Part shown: in pieces, positions 21,761 to 34,455 of the stretch
How the letters are laid out: every line of letters starts with the position of its first letter
How positions within the stretch are numbered: position 1 is the stretch's first letter
Assembly (NCBI GenBank): GCA_037954325.1
Contig: JBBMNZ010000015.1
Coordinates: 12,251,001-12,315,000, forward strand
Direction: 5' to 3'
DNA: 64,000 nucleotides
From: Fistularia commersonii
Lineage: Eukaryota; Chordata; Actinopteri; Syngnathiformes; Fistulariidae
Notes under the pieces: model-generated
What the model was told of the DNA's origin: nothing
Databases searched by the model: none
What the model saw: only the letters and a program-made list of their open reading frames with translations
Position numbers and translations under genes: made by a program

Positions 21761-23721
21761 ACAGGAGGTGGACTGTGATGCGCTCCTGGTGCCTTCAAGG
21801 ACTCACAACCGGCTCGGAAATTTCATTTTTTTTCAGCTTGATCGTACTTCTATCATGTTTGCTTGGTGTTGTAGCAAAGCTCCTACATGTGCAAGGCCTA
21901 GGACACAATACCACGCATATATGTGAGACTAATAGTGTATTTTCAGTGTTTATTTCACTTTTGTAACTTTTAAGAATCAATCGAATAACTCTCGTATTCC
22001 CAGGATTGTAATAATTGCAGCTCACTACTATTTCCTCTTCTGCTACCGCTGCTCCTGCTTCTACTACCGCTGAGAGTCACAATCCTCCAACAATCTTTTT
22101 TGGGTCGTCTGTACTCGAGATGTTTATGATTTATACCAGGATACGTGAACGTTACACGGCTGGAGCCCGACCTACAGCGGCCTCTCGTGTTGCGTTCAGG
22201 TACCGGAGCAGGTCCTGCCAGGTGGCTCACCTTTGACCCCCAAGAACCGCGGACAAGCGTTTTAAATGAGAGTTTGCATCATTTAAGATTATTTTAAATG
22301 ATTTAAAAATGATCTGAGGGATGAAATTTACTCCTGGTCTTAAAAGAAGAAATCAAAATAAAAGGCGTGAAACATTTATTTTGCCCCGTGATTATTATAT
22401 TATATCATAAGAAGAAGAAGAAGATATTGTCCCACGCGTCTCAACTTTTAGGAAGCTGCAGCTTCCTCATCCTCAGCTGGAGACCTTCCAGATGGGATGG
22501 CAGAAGAAGACAAGCTGCTCCTGTGTCCAGTGGGAGGCGCCGTCACCCACCAACCCAGAAAGTAGCACAACTGCTGCACTTCTTGGTTGGTGATAATGAT
22601 GATGATTAGCAGTGGTAGAGTCACAGATTGTGAATAAATGAATGATTTTTTTCAAAGGGTTTTCTAAAATCTCAGGAATCACCAACTGGCCGTTTTTTGA
22701 CATCTCAACAGTTCGGGTTCTTGGTGTTTAGATCCTGATCTAGAAGAGGAGAACGTCCTGCAATGAGGACAGGACTGTATCAGCGTCACTTCTTAGCATT
22801 GCTAGCTGACTGTACATTCATGGTTTCATTCATAAAAACTACACTTGTGGTTGGAGATATGATCTTGAACACTGTCATGGAGTCTATCCCAACTGTGATT
22901 GGTCCGTTACAGTGTTATCACAGGAGTCAGAACCTCCTCCTCTCACCCAGAAGGTCCCACAGGCGACCTTTCTGTGTGGAGTCTCCAGGTTCTCCCTGTA
23001 TCTGCAAAGGGTTCCTCAGGGTTCTCCATGTTCCTCCAACAGTCCAAACACATGCAGGAGGTTCATTGTAGATCTAACATTGTGAATGGTGGTTTGTCTG
23101 TAGATGCAAAATTCAGATGTGTTTACTGTCACCGTGTTTGACCGTCGGCTCCACTTTGCAGTCCAGATAGGTTCTAATCTCGTCTGGTTTGTTCTCCAGT
23201 GGCCACGCCTTGGCTAGCAGCAGGCTAGGTAGAGGTAGTCCTAGCATGTAGCCCTCCACACTTACTGCAGTACGCGGTTGTCCTTAGGCCCATCACGTGG
23301 ATGGTGGTGACCGCGGGAGCCTACGATGACCTACAGCTCCGTAGACGTCCAGGACTGCCGGCCTGCTGTAGGTGCATGCAGACATTTGTGTAATGCAGGA
23401 AAGCGAACTCTGGAGTGGAGAAGTCCGCTTAAGAAAGTAAGAAAAAACAGGCAAACACGACCATATTGTCACATGCATGACTACGTATGAGAGGGTGAAT
23501 ATTATGTCTGCATGAAGCGTACTTGACAAAGTGAACGGTTGCATGTGTGCATGATGGGCTGTGCATGATGAGAGGGTGAAGCCTCAGAGATGTCTCCTCC
23601 CACCAGGGCTCCTTCATTCATCCACATCCCATCAATGAAAGCTCAAAGGCTTCACGGGAACTCAGGAGGGAGCCGTGGGATGCGGGAAAGGTGCAGGAGG
23701 GAACACCTCCTTCCTCCTCTC

Positions 23722-23767
23722 CTTTCTTTTCTTTTCTTTTCTTTTCTTTTCTTTTCTTTTCTTTTCT
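23722..23767. repeat. (CTTTT)n pentanucleotide repeat
   Basis: About nine uninterrupted TTTTC units. Confidence 0.97.
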
Positions 23768-23879
23768 GTCTTCACGCCTTAAGTCTTCTTCACGTCGCCG
23801 GTGTGCAGAGGAGACGCCGAACGCGACAGCGGGGAGCCTTTATAAAACTGCTCCTCTCGGAGACCGCACCAACCCGCCC

Positions 23880-24640
23880 GGGGAGTGTGTGCGGGGGGGG
23901 GGGAGGGTTGCGTGACGAGTCCACGCATATCGTGCGCGTTGCGACGTACGTGTCCAATCGTGCACGGCGCGTTTTTGACCGTCTATTTACGAGTTAGAAG
24001 AATCCATCGGCTCCGATTTGTGAGATGGTACCGGCCGTGGATTCCCCGAGCCGCGCGTCCACCCCCCCCGAGTTGTAAGTAGAATGGTACAGACCGCGAG
24101 GTTACCGGAAGTTGTTTCAGCTGCCATGTTTGGTTGCTTTGTTGTAGGCTTTCTACTAGGTTTCCTACAGAATTAGTAAGTGTGGAAATGGAGCCGAGCT
24201 GGAGTACGTTTCTTTTCCAAGTAAGTGGACCGTAACGGGAGGCGAGGAGGAGGGAGACGCGTCCGCCGGCGGTGGGAAACGCCGTCGATCGCATCGGCGG
24301 CGGACGCGGTTATTCGGAAGAAACGGTTAATGCTAGTGTGGAGTAACGAAGCAAAACAATGGTATATGAATCCTGGGCTTCCAGCTGTGAGGCTCGGGAA
24401 TGACGCTAGAACAAAAAAGCAGCCCGTCCTCCTTCGCGGCCGCTCGGTGAATTCGGCTCCTTTTCCCGCCCGGGCGTCGGTGTGCGTTGAGACGAGGGGG
24501 TTTTATTTTCTGTAAAGTTTGTTCGAAGCCACGCAAACATGCGGGATGGAGCCGCCGCTGCACCGTTACAACCGCCAGGAACCTTCCGCCGGGGCGGTGT
24601 GACCCGCCGCCGCAGAACTCCACGTATCCCCCCGCGGAGA
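23880..24640 (+). promoter_or_regulatory. CpG-rich promoter region of vezf1
   Basis: Dense CpG dinucleotides around the first coding exon at 24188-24220, against CpG-poor surroundings. There is no TATA box I would trust. Consistent with a housekeeping-type promoter and 5' UTR; the transcription start is not determined. Confidence 0.6.
24188..24220 (+). CDS. vezf1: vezf1 coding exon 1 (11 residues)
   Basis: ATG then EPSWSTFLFQ followed directly by gtaagt, phase 0. Easy to miss by length; supported by the match to the human N-terminus and a perfect donor. Confidence 0.9.
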
Positions 24641-27600
24641 TGAATTGTGTTTTTACATATTCTTTTAAAACATGATCATAAACGTATTTATTCCCGCTCT
24701 TCAGGCGCGCCGATTTGTTATTTCGCCATTTCCAGCGTCTGTCCGGCAGCGGTTTCACAAGTCCGCGGTCAACTTTCCGCTTTCCTCCGCCGCTCTCGGC
24801 TGGAACTAGCCAAGTTAGCTAGCGACTGTAACGGCGGTTCTCGGCTCCAACCCGTCCCCGCTGCGACCAGGCAGCCCCGGCGGGGACCCCCCGCCACCAC
24901 GCGGACTCTCCGGCTCCAGCTCGGTGTTTATTTCCCGCTAGATCATCCCCGGGAGCCCGGAGGAGGGGAGCGGCTAACGCTAGCTGCTCCCGAGGCGCCG
25001 ATTCGAAAAAGGAGCCCCGTCGACATCACGCTCGCGCATTTTTTTCCCTCCCTCTCCTCGCGCGCGCTCCTTCCCCCTCTGCGCGTGCGTGCGGGGAAAC
25101 CTCGGCGGCGGAGGGATCCGCTTCCCGCGGCCCGGTTCCGTCCGCAACGAAAAGTAGTCCCCCCCCCCCCCCTCCACCACCCCTCCAGGGCCACTGCAGC
25201 CGTTTTGTGGGCTTCATTTGACGCAAAAAAATTCCCCGGGTGCCCCCCTGCTTAAAATAAATAAAATTGAGATACACTAACCCCTTGAACCCGGACCGGA
25301 CCCCCCCCTGTACCCCCATCCAAGCCTCCACATGCTGCACGCTCAGAGGTCTGCAGGCCCTTCACCCCTTCCTCCCCCTGTTTACGCCACAATGTTTTCA
25401 TGTGGAAACCCAAAACCCCGGGTTCTGGTTGTCCATCGACACCAGAAATGGCGCGTTCAGGCGGCGGCTGAAAAAAGGAGCGATGCGGAAAAGGCGCTCC
25501 AGGGGTGGCGGAGACTTAAAACGCCTCCGTCTCCATGGAGACGGCGGGAATGCAACACTTTGAAAACAGGGGTGCGCACTGAGGTTGCAGTCAGTTGCCA
25601 TGCGCCGGTGGGTAAACCCTGTCAATGGCCGACTCCTGAGTACTGTGGAGTATGCACAGCGTTACTCCCAGCGTTATATTCCCGTGGAATTCTCCCGCCT
25701 CGTAGCTTTGGGTCACACCAAGCCGTAGCTCCACCTCGTCGTGGGTTTGCACCAATACTCGATTGCTTTGCATGTGTTTATAGACCAAAACAACAATGGT
25801 GAACTCTGAAGTACTCCAGAGTACTCGAGAGAACTTTGACTCCCAGTGGACGTTTTCTTTTTATTGGCCTTTCCTCGTAGTTTCAGGTCTTTCCAAGCAG
25901 TAGCTCCACCTCATCAACCATAGGTTGATCAAAACAACGATGGCTGACTTCAGACTTCTGCTTGTGTTCCTCACTAGATTGAATATTTCAGTGTATCATC
26001 AGCATGGATTTACCGCACCACCTCGTAGTTCAGGGTCTCTAAGCAGTAGCTCCAACTCGTCTTTGGTCCTCACAAACACTTTATTTACGCTGGCTGTAGT
26101 TCCCAGGTTTGTCACTACAGCGAGACAGGAAGTGTCTCTGCCTACGTGGGCACGTGTTTTAGTTCATCACTAAATCACAGCGCCAACTACTGGCCTGGCA
26201 CATGAAGTACATAGCCTCCCTTGTTTCCTCCTATCTGGAGATCATTTTATGGGCTTCTGCACTTGGAACGGTTCAAGAAACAGCGACTGAACCCCAACCA
26301 CCACTCCAGTGCCTTAACTAGAACTTCAGAGCAGATTAAGATTCTTGATTTGTTTGATTTATTGAGCGCGCCCTGCAGACCTCCACCCAACACCGTCGGG
26401 TCGCGCACCATCCTGTGTACGTGACCTTGTCGTGGAGATTTATTGCCCGGCCAATGCGTTTCGTGTCTCCTGTGGCGGAGACGGACGGACAGCGCGATTT
26501 GGTTTATGGCGTCTGGCGCCGAGTCGGACGCCGCGCATGTGTTCGTACCTCTTACTCCTGGCGTGCCCGTAAATCTGTCGGCGCCCGATGGGAGGGAAAA
26601 GTAAAACTTTCCTCGGCCTCGCCGTCCGACACGCTCCCCTCCATTCCAGCCCTCACTGACACAGGAACGCCGCTCGGCGGGTCTTTGAGTCGGACATTGA
26701 TTTATAAGTGGGCAATAAAGTATCTCTGAAGCACCTCTCAGATACAGAATCCTTGTTGTAGAAGGTTCTGCAGTACATCCAGCAGTATCCTGCTTCGAAG
26801 TATTTGATCCAGTATTCTGTCCCAACATGGCCGGCAGCCGTGAGGCCCATCGGCACCGCCCAAGATAGGCGGCAGGCGCAAGCAAGGGCCTCGGACAGTC
26901 CGACCCCTTCTAGACTCCGAAGATGCAGTATTCGTGAAACATAAATCTGTAGAAAATACTCTGGTAGGACAAGTGTCCGGGGGGTGAGAGTTCGATTCCC
27001 CTCAAAGATGTTACATGTTGTGTCATCGTCGGCTGCATTTTCAGCAAAACGTCCCGTGATTGGCGAGGCAGAGGGGAAGGGGCGGAGCCATGGCAGGAAG
27101 TCACAGCGCACAAGCATTCAGAAACAATATGTATACATTAAAGTATATATGCACACCCTGTGGGCCAGTACTCGCAGCTGTTACTGTGCTATTTAGGAAC
27201 CTGTGTACTGAGCAGTACCATAAAGTGGTACCGGAGTGGAGAAGGTACTACTTTGGTGTGCTAAGGCGTGAATAATGGCGGTCAAACCCGAAGGTGTCTG
27301 GGCAGAGATGGCGGTGAGTCATCAGAACCTGAAACTGCCATTACGTTAGCATTTATTGCCTCCTACATGGTCATTAACTCGAAGTTCTTGGTTTTGTTCC
27401 TGGAATTATGACCTATGATTGGTGATCGTAGGTCTGCTGACCCAACGTCTTCAGTTTAGCATCTCTTGCTGGTATCCATCCATGCTTTGTGTTGTATGTG
27501 TTTGTGTTGTAACAAGCGCTGAAAACACAGCCTGCGTTCATGATCTTGGGAGTTTCCACCCCTGATCCTGTGAGAAGTCTTCAGTTTCAGACCCACGTCT

Positions 27601-28092
27601 GTTAGGGGGTGATCCCCGTCGAATCCCCGACAAACAGACCTGACCAGGGGAACCAGAACATTTCAAGAAAGTCCTCCTGGATGGAGAACCTGCGGGGCAG
27701 CAGCTGAGCGACCAGCATTAATTATGGAGAATACAAAGATGGAGACACAATGGATAGGATCAGGAATGAGTCCATCAGAGGGACGGCACATGTTAGATGT
27801 TTTGGAGAGAAGCTCAGAGAAGCCAGTCTGAGATGGTTGGGTCATGTACAGTGGAGGGATATCGATAGACGGATGCAGGACTTGGAGATGCCAGGCAGGA
27901 GGTCTCGAGGAAGACCAGAGAGAAGATTTATGGACGTAGTGAGAGAGGATGTGAAGGTAGTGGGAGAGGCGGATACAGAGAATAGGGTTAGATGGAGAAG
28001 GTGGACTCACTGTGGCAACCCCTGTAGGGAAAAGCCCTAAGGGAAAGAAGAAGATAAAGATTGGGAAACACCCTTTGCATGATGGACTAACG

Positions 28093-28125
<33 letters not shown>

Positions 28126-31100
28126 GCATGAATCATCAGCACTGTTTGTCAATGGGCTGTACTGCGCCGGACCGCTCGTTGCCCCGGTAACCGCCTGGTA
28201 TGGGGTCAGTCGATGGCTTGGTCTCCTCGTTTTAATAGAAAGGCTGGGATTTACCCCTCCGAGGCGACAGGGACTTTCTTTGTCCACGAGCTTCCTGTTC
28301 GCAGGTATGAATCCCACATGGCCATGTGTGTGTGTGTGTGTGTTTGTGTGTATGTGTGTGTGTGTGTGTGGTCACCTGGTTAAAGTTGTCCCACCCAGTG
28401 GCTCCCCAGTTTTGGTATCCCAGTCAGAAACGCTTCCCCAGCAGGTGGTTTCATTTGCTCTCCCAACCCACGGTGGGCCCAGCTGGTCCTCCAGGGATTA
28501 GGGCTCAAACAGGAAGAGAAGGAAAGTGAAAGTCAGAAGCAGGTAAATCTGAAAGTCCCTGCGGTGCTGAGGAAAGTCATTTGGTTTTACTCTAAGAGGT
28601 TGGCTTCCTGCCATTTGTGCTCAAGCTCTTCCAGTTAGTCTATCTTGAAAAAGTACAGGAAGCAGCTCTTTCTGTATGAGACAAAAAGCCAAGGGAGGAT
28701 GGAGAACCTTCTGACGGCGGTTCCACGGCGGGGCCACGGGTACAACCCGTCCATCTTGGCGGCGTTTACAGGGAGGTTCCCGCCTCGGCTCGGCTGTCGC
28801 GGCACATTTGCGTCAGAAACAGTCGGAGCGGCGTGAAGGCGCCACACCTCTGACCAGGCCCGTCTGCCGCCGACACATCTGCCCCTCACAAAGGCCCCCC
28901 ACCAAAAACCCAAACACTCCCACACCACCATTAGACGGGGCGGTATTGGGACGATGGTGACTAATCCTGGAAGGTGGCGAGCGCCAGCAGGTGCTCAGAC
29001 AAACGGACGGTCGCTCACATTCATTCTCCATGAGGTCCCATCGCAGTGTGTGTGTGTGTGTGTGTTGGGGAGGGTAAACAATGTGGCCCTCTCATGAATA
29101 GATGATCCAAATCAGGGAAGATGAGCATACAAAGCCCCCCCATTGAGGCCGAGTGCGTCGCCGCTCAGATTTGTGTCTTCCACAATGGACTCCACAAGAT
29201 GTACGCATTGTAGCGCTCACCTCCCCCCCCCAACCCCTGCCTCATGTCAGGAGGGGAGGGTCCAGCCGTGGGCGCCCAACATGCTGTCATAGCCCTTTCC
29301 CAGCGGATGCTAAGAGGTTAGCTAGCGGTAGCGCAACGACGCAATGTTGGCCGATCACGGGAAGGTCACTGTAAATCTAGGAGACGGATAGGATCAGCTG
29401 AAACTCCATCCCTCATGGCTCCTCCCCTTCAATACACAGCGGCAAGACATGAGCATCCCTTGTTTTTAGCCTCTTGGCTAGTGCTGTTTATTTCGAGTTC
29501 TGGTTGTAGCGGGATCAGGGACGTTCACTTCCTGTCTCCTTTGACCCCCTTGCAAACAATACATGTCCTCATCCGAGGACGTTCGGTTCGGAGGCCCCCA
29601 CAACCCCTTTCTCTGTTGCACTTACATTTAGAAGCTGTTTTTCATCGCCTGCTAGTATCAGGGACACATCAGTGACTCACTGCAGTAGATCTTTGTTTTT
29701 TTAACTTTATTCTAAATATTTGTTTGATATCAGAGACAGCGTGAGAGAAGGTCCAGCTGGTCGGGCTGGCGGCTTGTTGCTCTCCTCCATCCTGGTATTA
29801 ACAGCGAGGTTTGATCGGCACAGTGGAGCCACTTCCTGTAGCCAAACCGTCACTGATCTCCCTCCTCAGCGCAAAATCCAACCGAACCAGAAGTGCTGAA
29901 TCACTCTGGTCAGAGCCGCCTCGGAAAAAATGTTTTTTTTTTCTGGGTCACTGCGGAGGCGGTGGGGGAAGGGGGGTCCGACCTCCTGGACGGAGAGTAC
30001 TGATCACTTAGGTCAGCGAAAACCATTTTAATTAGATGTAGTTTAGTCTGCCGGGTGACTGTCTCCTCCACCCCGGATTGACCTGAGATTCCACTCGGAT
30101 GCAGCCACGCTAGCGTCCGACTCTGGCTGCCTGAGAGGGAGTCACGTGAGCGATCAGCCGGACCGTGATTGGGTCATCAAGGGTGTCTGGACTCTGGCGC
30201 TCCTGTGTCGCGTTGCGGCCACGGTAACGATGGCTCGGGTTGCCTAGATCGCTACCGCCAGTCTACCGCTTCGCCATAAACTGGCGAAGCAGCTGCCATT
30301 AACACCTCTTCAGCCGGCGTGTGGTGACGAAGAGATCAAATCAGTATGTTTTTGTTTCTGTCTCTTCTGGGAAGTTTCTGCACGCGTATCGGGGTTCTGT
30401 TACCGGTTACCCATGTTCTAGCACTTCTCAGTGGTCTGGATTGCTGTCTGACCCGACGGTTCTTGTGTGTTCTGTCCCCAGCAGGCCAATGAAGCCCTCC
30501 ACCACCAGCACCAGGTGGCCCAGAACAGCCTGCTGCCACTGCTCAACGCAGGAGCTGAGCAGATCGACCAGAAGCCGGTTCTGCCGATCCAGATTGACCA
30601 GAAGCCTCCGGTCAGCGCGGCCGACCTCCTCAAGGACAACGTGGCCAGCGGGGGCGGCGCCCGGCTACCGGTTCCTGTGATCAAAAAGGAACATAAAGGC
30701 AAAACCCCTTTTGTCTGCGGTTACTGCAACAAGGCCTTCCGCGACAGCTACCACCTCCGGCGCCACGAGTCCAGCCACACCGGCATCAAGATGGTGTCCC
30801 GGCCGAAGAAGGCGACCCAGACGGCGCCCACTATGGTACCCATGATCTCCACCATGCCCCGAGAGAACAATGGCAACGTCTCGTACATCTCCACGGTTGC
30901 TGGCATCCTTTCCACCGCCACCACCTCCGTCTCCTCGGGCACCAGCATCATGACCTCGTCTGCCATGGGGAACATCCCGTCGCAGAGTGTCCCCAAGAAG
31001 CCCACCAAGCCCGTCAAGAAGAACCACGGCTGCGAGATGTGCGGCAAGGCCTTCCGCGACGTCTACCACCTGAACCGCCACAAGCTGTCCCACTCAGACG

Positions 31101-34100
31101 AGAAGCCCTTTGAGTGTCCCATCTGCCAGCAGCGCTTCAAGAGGAAGGACCGCATGACCTACCACGTGCGCTCACATGACGGCGGCGTGCACAAGCCCTA
31201 TGTTTGCTCCGTCTGTGGGAAGGGCTTCTCCAGGTAAAGACCTCTCCCTTTTTGTTTTAAACTATTTGATTGTCTATGTGATAGTCCAGATAGTCCGGTC
31301 AGTGTAAGGTGAACCTTTATATTGCTGACTTCCCGACACTCAAACTTCCAACCAAAACCAACGGCATGAAGTACGCTTGGCCGCACTTTTTGGGCTGGAA
31401 GCTCTGTGAGGGTGGTCACCCACCAGCCTCCTGAGATTTAAAAGTATACACAGTACTGCAATACCTGGATACTTGGATGTACCCTAATAGGATACAGCAT
31501 GGTGGCCCAAGTGCAACCCCCGGACAGCACCCCAACTTTGAAAGCAGCAGTAAATACCTCACAGGAAGTCAGGCTGAGGCTCCAGTTGGCGCAGAAACAA
31601 AGTATGTTAAAGTACTACTGAGGAACTGGTGGTCTAGTTGAGTGGTGATGCCGCCCCGTGTCACCTGTCGGTCTGCAGGCTTTGTGCCGTTGGTCAGTTG
31701 ATGGCGGTGCAGGTCATGTGGTTTCCTGCCTGGATGAAACATGGACACAGAGCTGCCACCACCTCCTTCTTTGACAAGCTTGCGTCTTTATTTAACCTTT
31801 TTTAACTGATCGTACGTTACCCAAACGGGGATTCTAATGTCTTCGCCGTGGCGAATCCCTTTGTCCACATCTGTGCTGAGAGAAAATACGTCACATGAAA
31901 TCACTTCCCGTCCGGGAAGCCATGTTTTCTGTTGTCAACTTCAGGTGGTGCTAGCCAACACCAGACAGGGACAAAATTACCACTTCCAGTTGTCTTAGTG
32001 TTTGCTAACACACCTCCTGGAACTTGTACTTGTATCACATGATGATTTTGTCCTGAATTAGGGATCCATAGGTGCAGAGTCTCCAGACGAGTAGCATCTT
32101 CCTTATTCGCCCGACGTAGATCGTTGGTGTGCTTGGTAACCGCTGACAAGAAGAATGTCTAAACCGATTCACCCTTGGACAGTAGATGGGCCTTCAAGAA
32201 GCCAATGTACAGCAGCAAAGTACAGGCTCATGATAAGTCCCGCCCCCTCCCCGAGACCACTCGCCCGTTTGTTTTGCGTCGGGACGTCTCAGTCCGAGAT
32301 GCTTGAGTTCGTGGACGACGGAGACAGAAGATAACTGGTTAGCGGAGAAGGTCGGGAGGAAAAACAAGTGCTGTAGTTTATTCATATGGTTTCAATCAAA
32401 AGAGTAACAAGGTTCAAGTAAACAGGGACTTTCTGGGAACCGACTGCATCTCGTTGGCACGGAGACAGAAAACACTTTCACAATCTGGATAGTTGCATTC
32501 CAGAGGCTGAGCGAGCACGCCGGGCCTGTAGTCACACCCCGAGAGCCTCAGTCACACCTTAAGGCTTACAGTCAGTCACTACTATTCCCAAATGACCCTT
32601 GGCCGAGAGGGTCACCTGCTGTACCTCGGAATCTCTTTCACTTCCAAGGAAACTTTCTCTAATGCCTGCAATGCAGTTAAATGTCAGATCTCTGAAGAGG
32701 CCAGGTCGGTCTGAAGGAGGAACCACCAAGACAAGCAAGAACTGCCCGGAACAGGAGGAACCGCCTGGAGGAGGAGGCCTGGAGCAAGAAGTGACCCGTG
32801 GATTTCACACGATGAGGCCTCTACTAGTGTTGCTTGGAAATTTGAGGCGCTGGGTTTGTGAGAACAAGGATAGATTATGGTCACTTCCTGCTCAGGGGGA
32901 GGCTGCGGGGGTCGTCCTTTGATTAATTAGCTGGAGCTTCCGTGCCAAAAACGAGTCCTTGAACGCAGCGTGCAGGTCTCACAGAGCTCAGGTGATTCAG
33001 ACCAAGCCTTCCATGGGTTCTGACTGGTCGGAATGTCCAACACTCCACTTCCACATGTCAACGATTCACTGCTGCGGTTGATTGAACATCAGCTCTGGTT
33101 GGGTTCTTGAACTGTGTCTTGCAGGGTTTCTACGTCTTCCTGATGTTGAGGCATTTTTAAGGAATTCAAACAGTTCAAGGCCATTATTCCTAGTCATACC
33201 CTGCTGCAACATGTTGATTTTTATCTTCATGTAAGTAGTCCTTCTCTACCCTGGACCTTCTCAAGAGATTGTTGCTCACCTCAATCATCATGTGATTGTT
33301 CTGTTGTTGGCTGGTGATGTGATGGTTTGCCGGGATCAGAGTGGCGTGAGCGGGAGGGGGCCCCGAGCTGGTCCGTCTCCAGACCCGGTGACGTGGGCCG
33401 AGGATTTGTCAGCCGGCTGGAAAGTGAGAACGAATAACTGGCCAGTGAGTCACTGCCGCTTGGCCCGATCTGCAGGCCGCCACTGTCTGGGCTCTACCCT
33501 CGGACACACCAAGAGCAGTTTTTAGTCTTTGCTCCGTTGGGAGGGAACCCAATCGAGAGGGAACCCCGTCTCTCCCGGTTCTCCCCCCCCCCCTTCACAT
33601 GTAAAAAGAAGCCAAAGAGACATGGCGGCCCTTGAGGTTTGGCAGCTGCTGCCAAGTGTGAGTGCGGCATGTCTCCGTCTGACATGGCTCAGCCACAGCG
33701 CCGGCCCGGCGGCGACGGATCACTGCCGGGCAGGCTCTGCAAACGCAGGAAAGGTCAAATGACAAAAAGGAGGTTCTCTGCGAGGGGAACTCCTAGAACC
33801 AAACAGGGAAGAAGCCCCTCGGAAAATCCCGTCCTCCATGTTCAACAGATGAGGAGCAAAATATAGGGGCAGCCTGAGCCGGCGCCTACATCAGGCACCC
33901 ACCCGCACCAGGCTGCACCCTCTTTGGGGCTTCCTTCAAAATAAGACATCCTCCAGAAGACCTTCTTATGGAAGAGCGGCAGGCGGTTTATTGAGATGGC
34001 TCCCCCTTTGCCCCAATGACTCAGCAGCTCTTTTTATTAGCATTTGACACCTAGCACCAGCCAGGGGTCACTATATCAATCATGTGATCGACAATCTCTG

Positions 34101-34424
34101 ATCAATGCGGCAGCCATGTTTGTGAAAGCCAAGCATTTTCCAGCTCTCCTTGTTTTTTTTTTTTTTGGTGAAAAGTCAAAATTGTTGATGGTAGTGTCAG
34201 ATCGACACCCCATCCTCCAGAAACTGGTTGTCCAGTGGAGAGTCGGCGGGACGGCGACCGTGGAGGGAGAAGGATTTGACGTTAAACTGCCACCTCAGCG
34301 GGAAAAACAAGAGTAGAGCGAGGCGGCGTCTCAGCGTGGTGCTCTTGCCGAAAGTAGGCCAAACTGGGGCACGCACCGCTGGCCACGCAGAAATAACCGG
34401 CACTGACGCCGATTCTGCAGGCTC

Positions 34425-34455
<31 letters not shown>

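Larger units (their letters stand above)
20730..24187. other. Intergenic region between divergent myo18a and vezf1
   Basis: Contains the microsatellite cluster, the putative myo18a first exon, a composite fish repeat at 22885-23080 (gtgtggagtctccaggttct, then tccaacagtccaaacacatg), a (CTTTT)n at 23722-23767 and the start of the vezf1 CpG-rich block. No protein gene recognised. Confidence 0.6.
24221..30484 (+). other. vezf1 intron 1
   Basis: 6.3 kb. Early part CpG-rich. Holds a three-copy module (25650-26080), an RTE-type LINE 3' end (27720-28062) and TG arrays at 28098-28125 and 28325-28371. No gene recognised in the remainder; several frames are open only because of base composition. Confidence 0.7.

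Noticed and set aside
24647..25255. 202-codon plus frame in the vezf1 CpG-rich region
   Set aside because: GC-rich non-coding sequence; no domain, and the first vezf1 coding exon is upstream at 24188.
26950..27010. agttcgattcccc, resembling a tRNA B box
   Set aside because: No matching A box or cloverleaf at the right distance; at most a SINE remnant.
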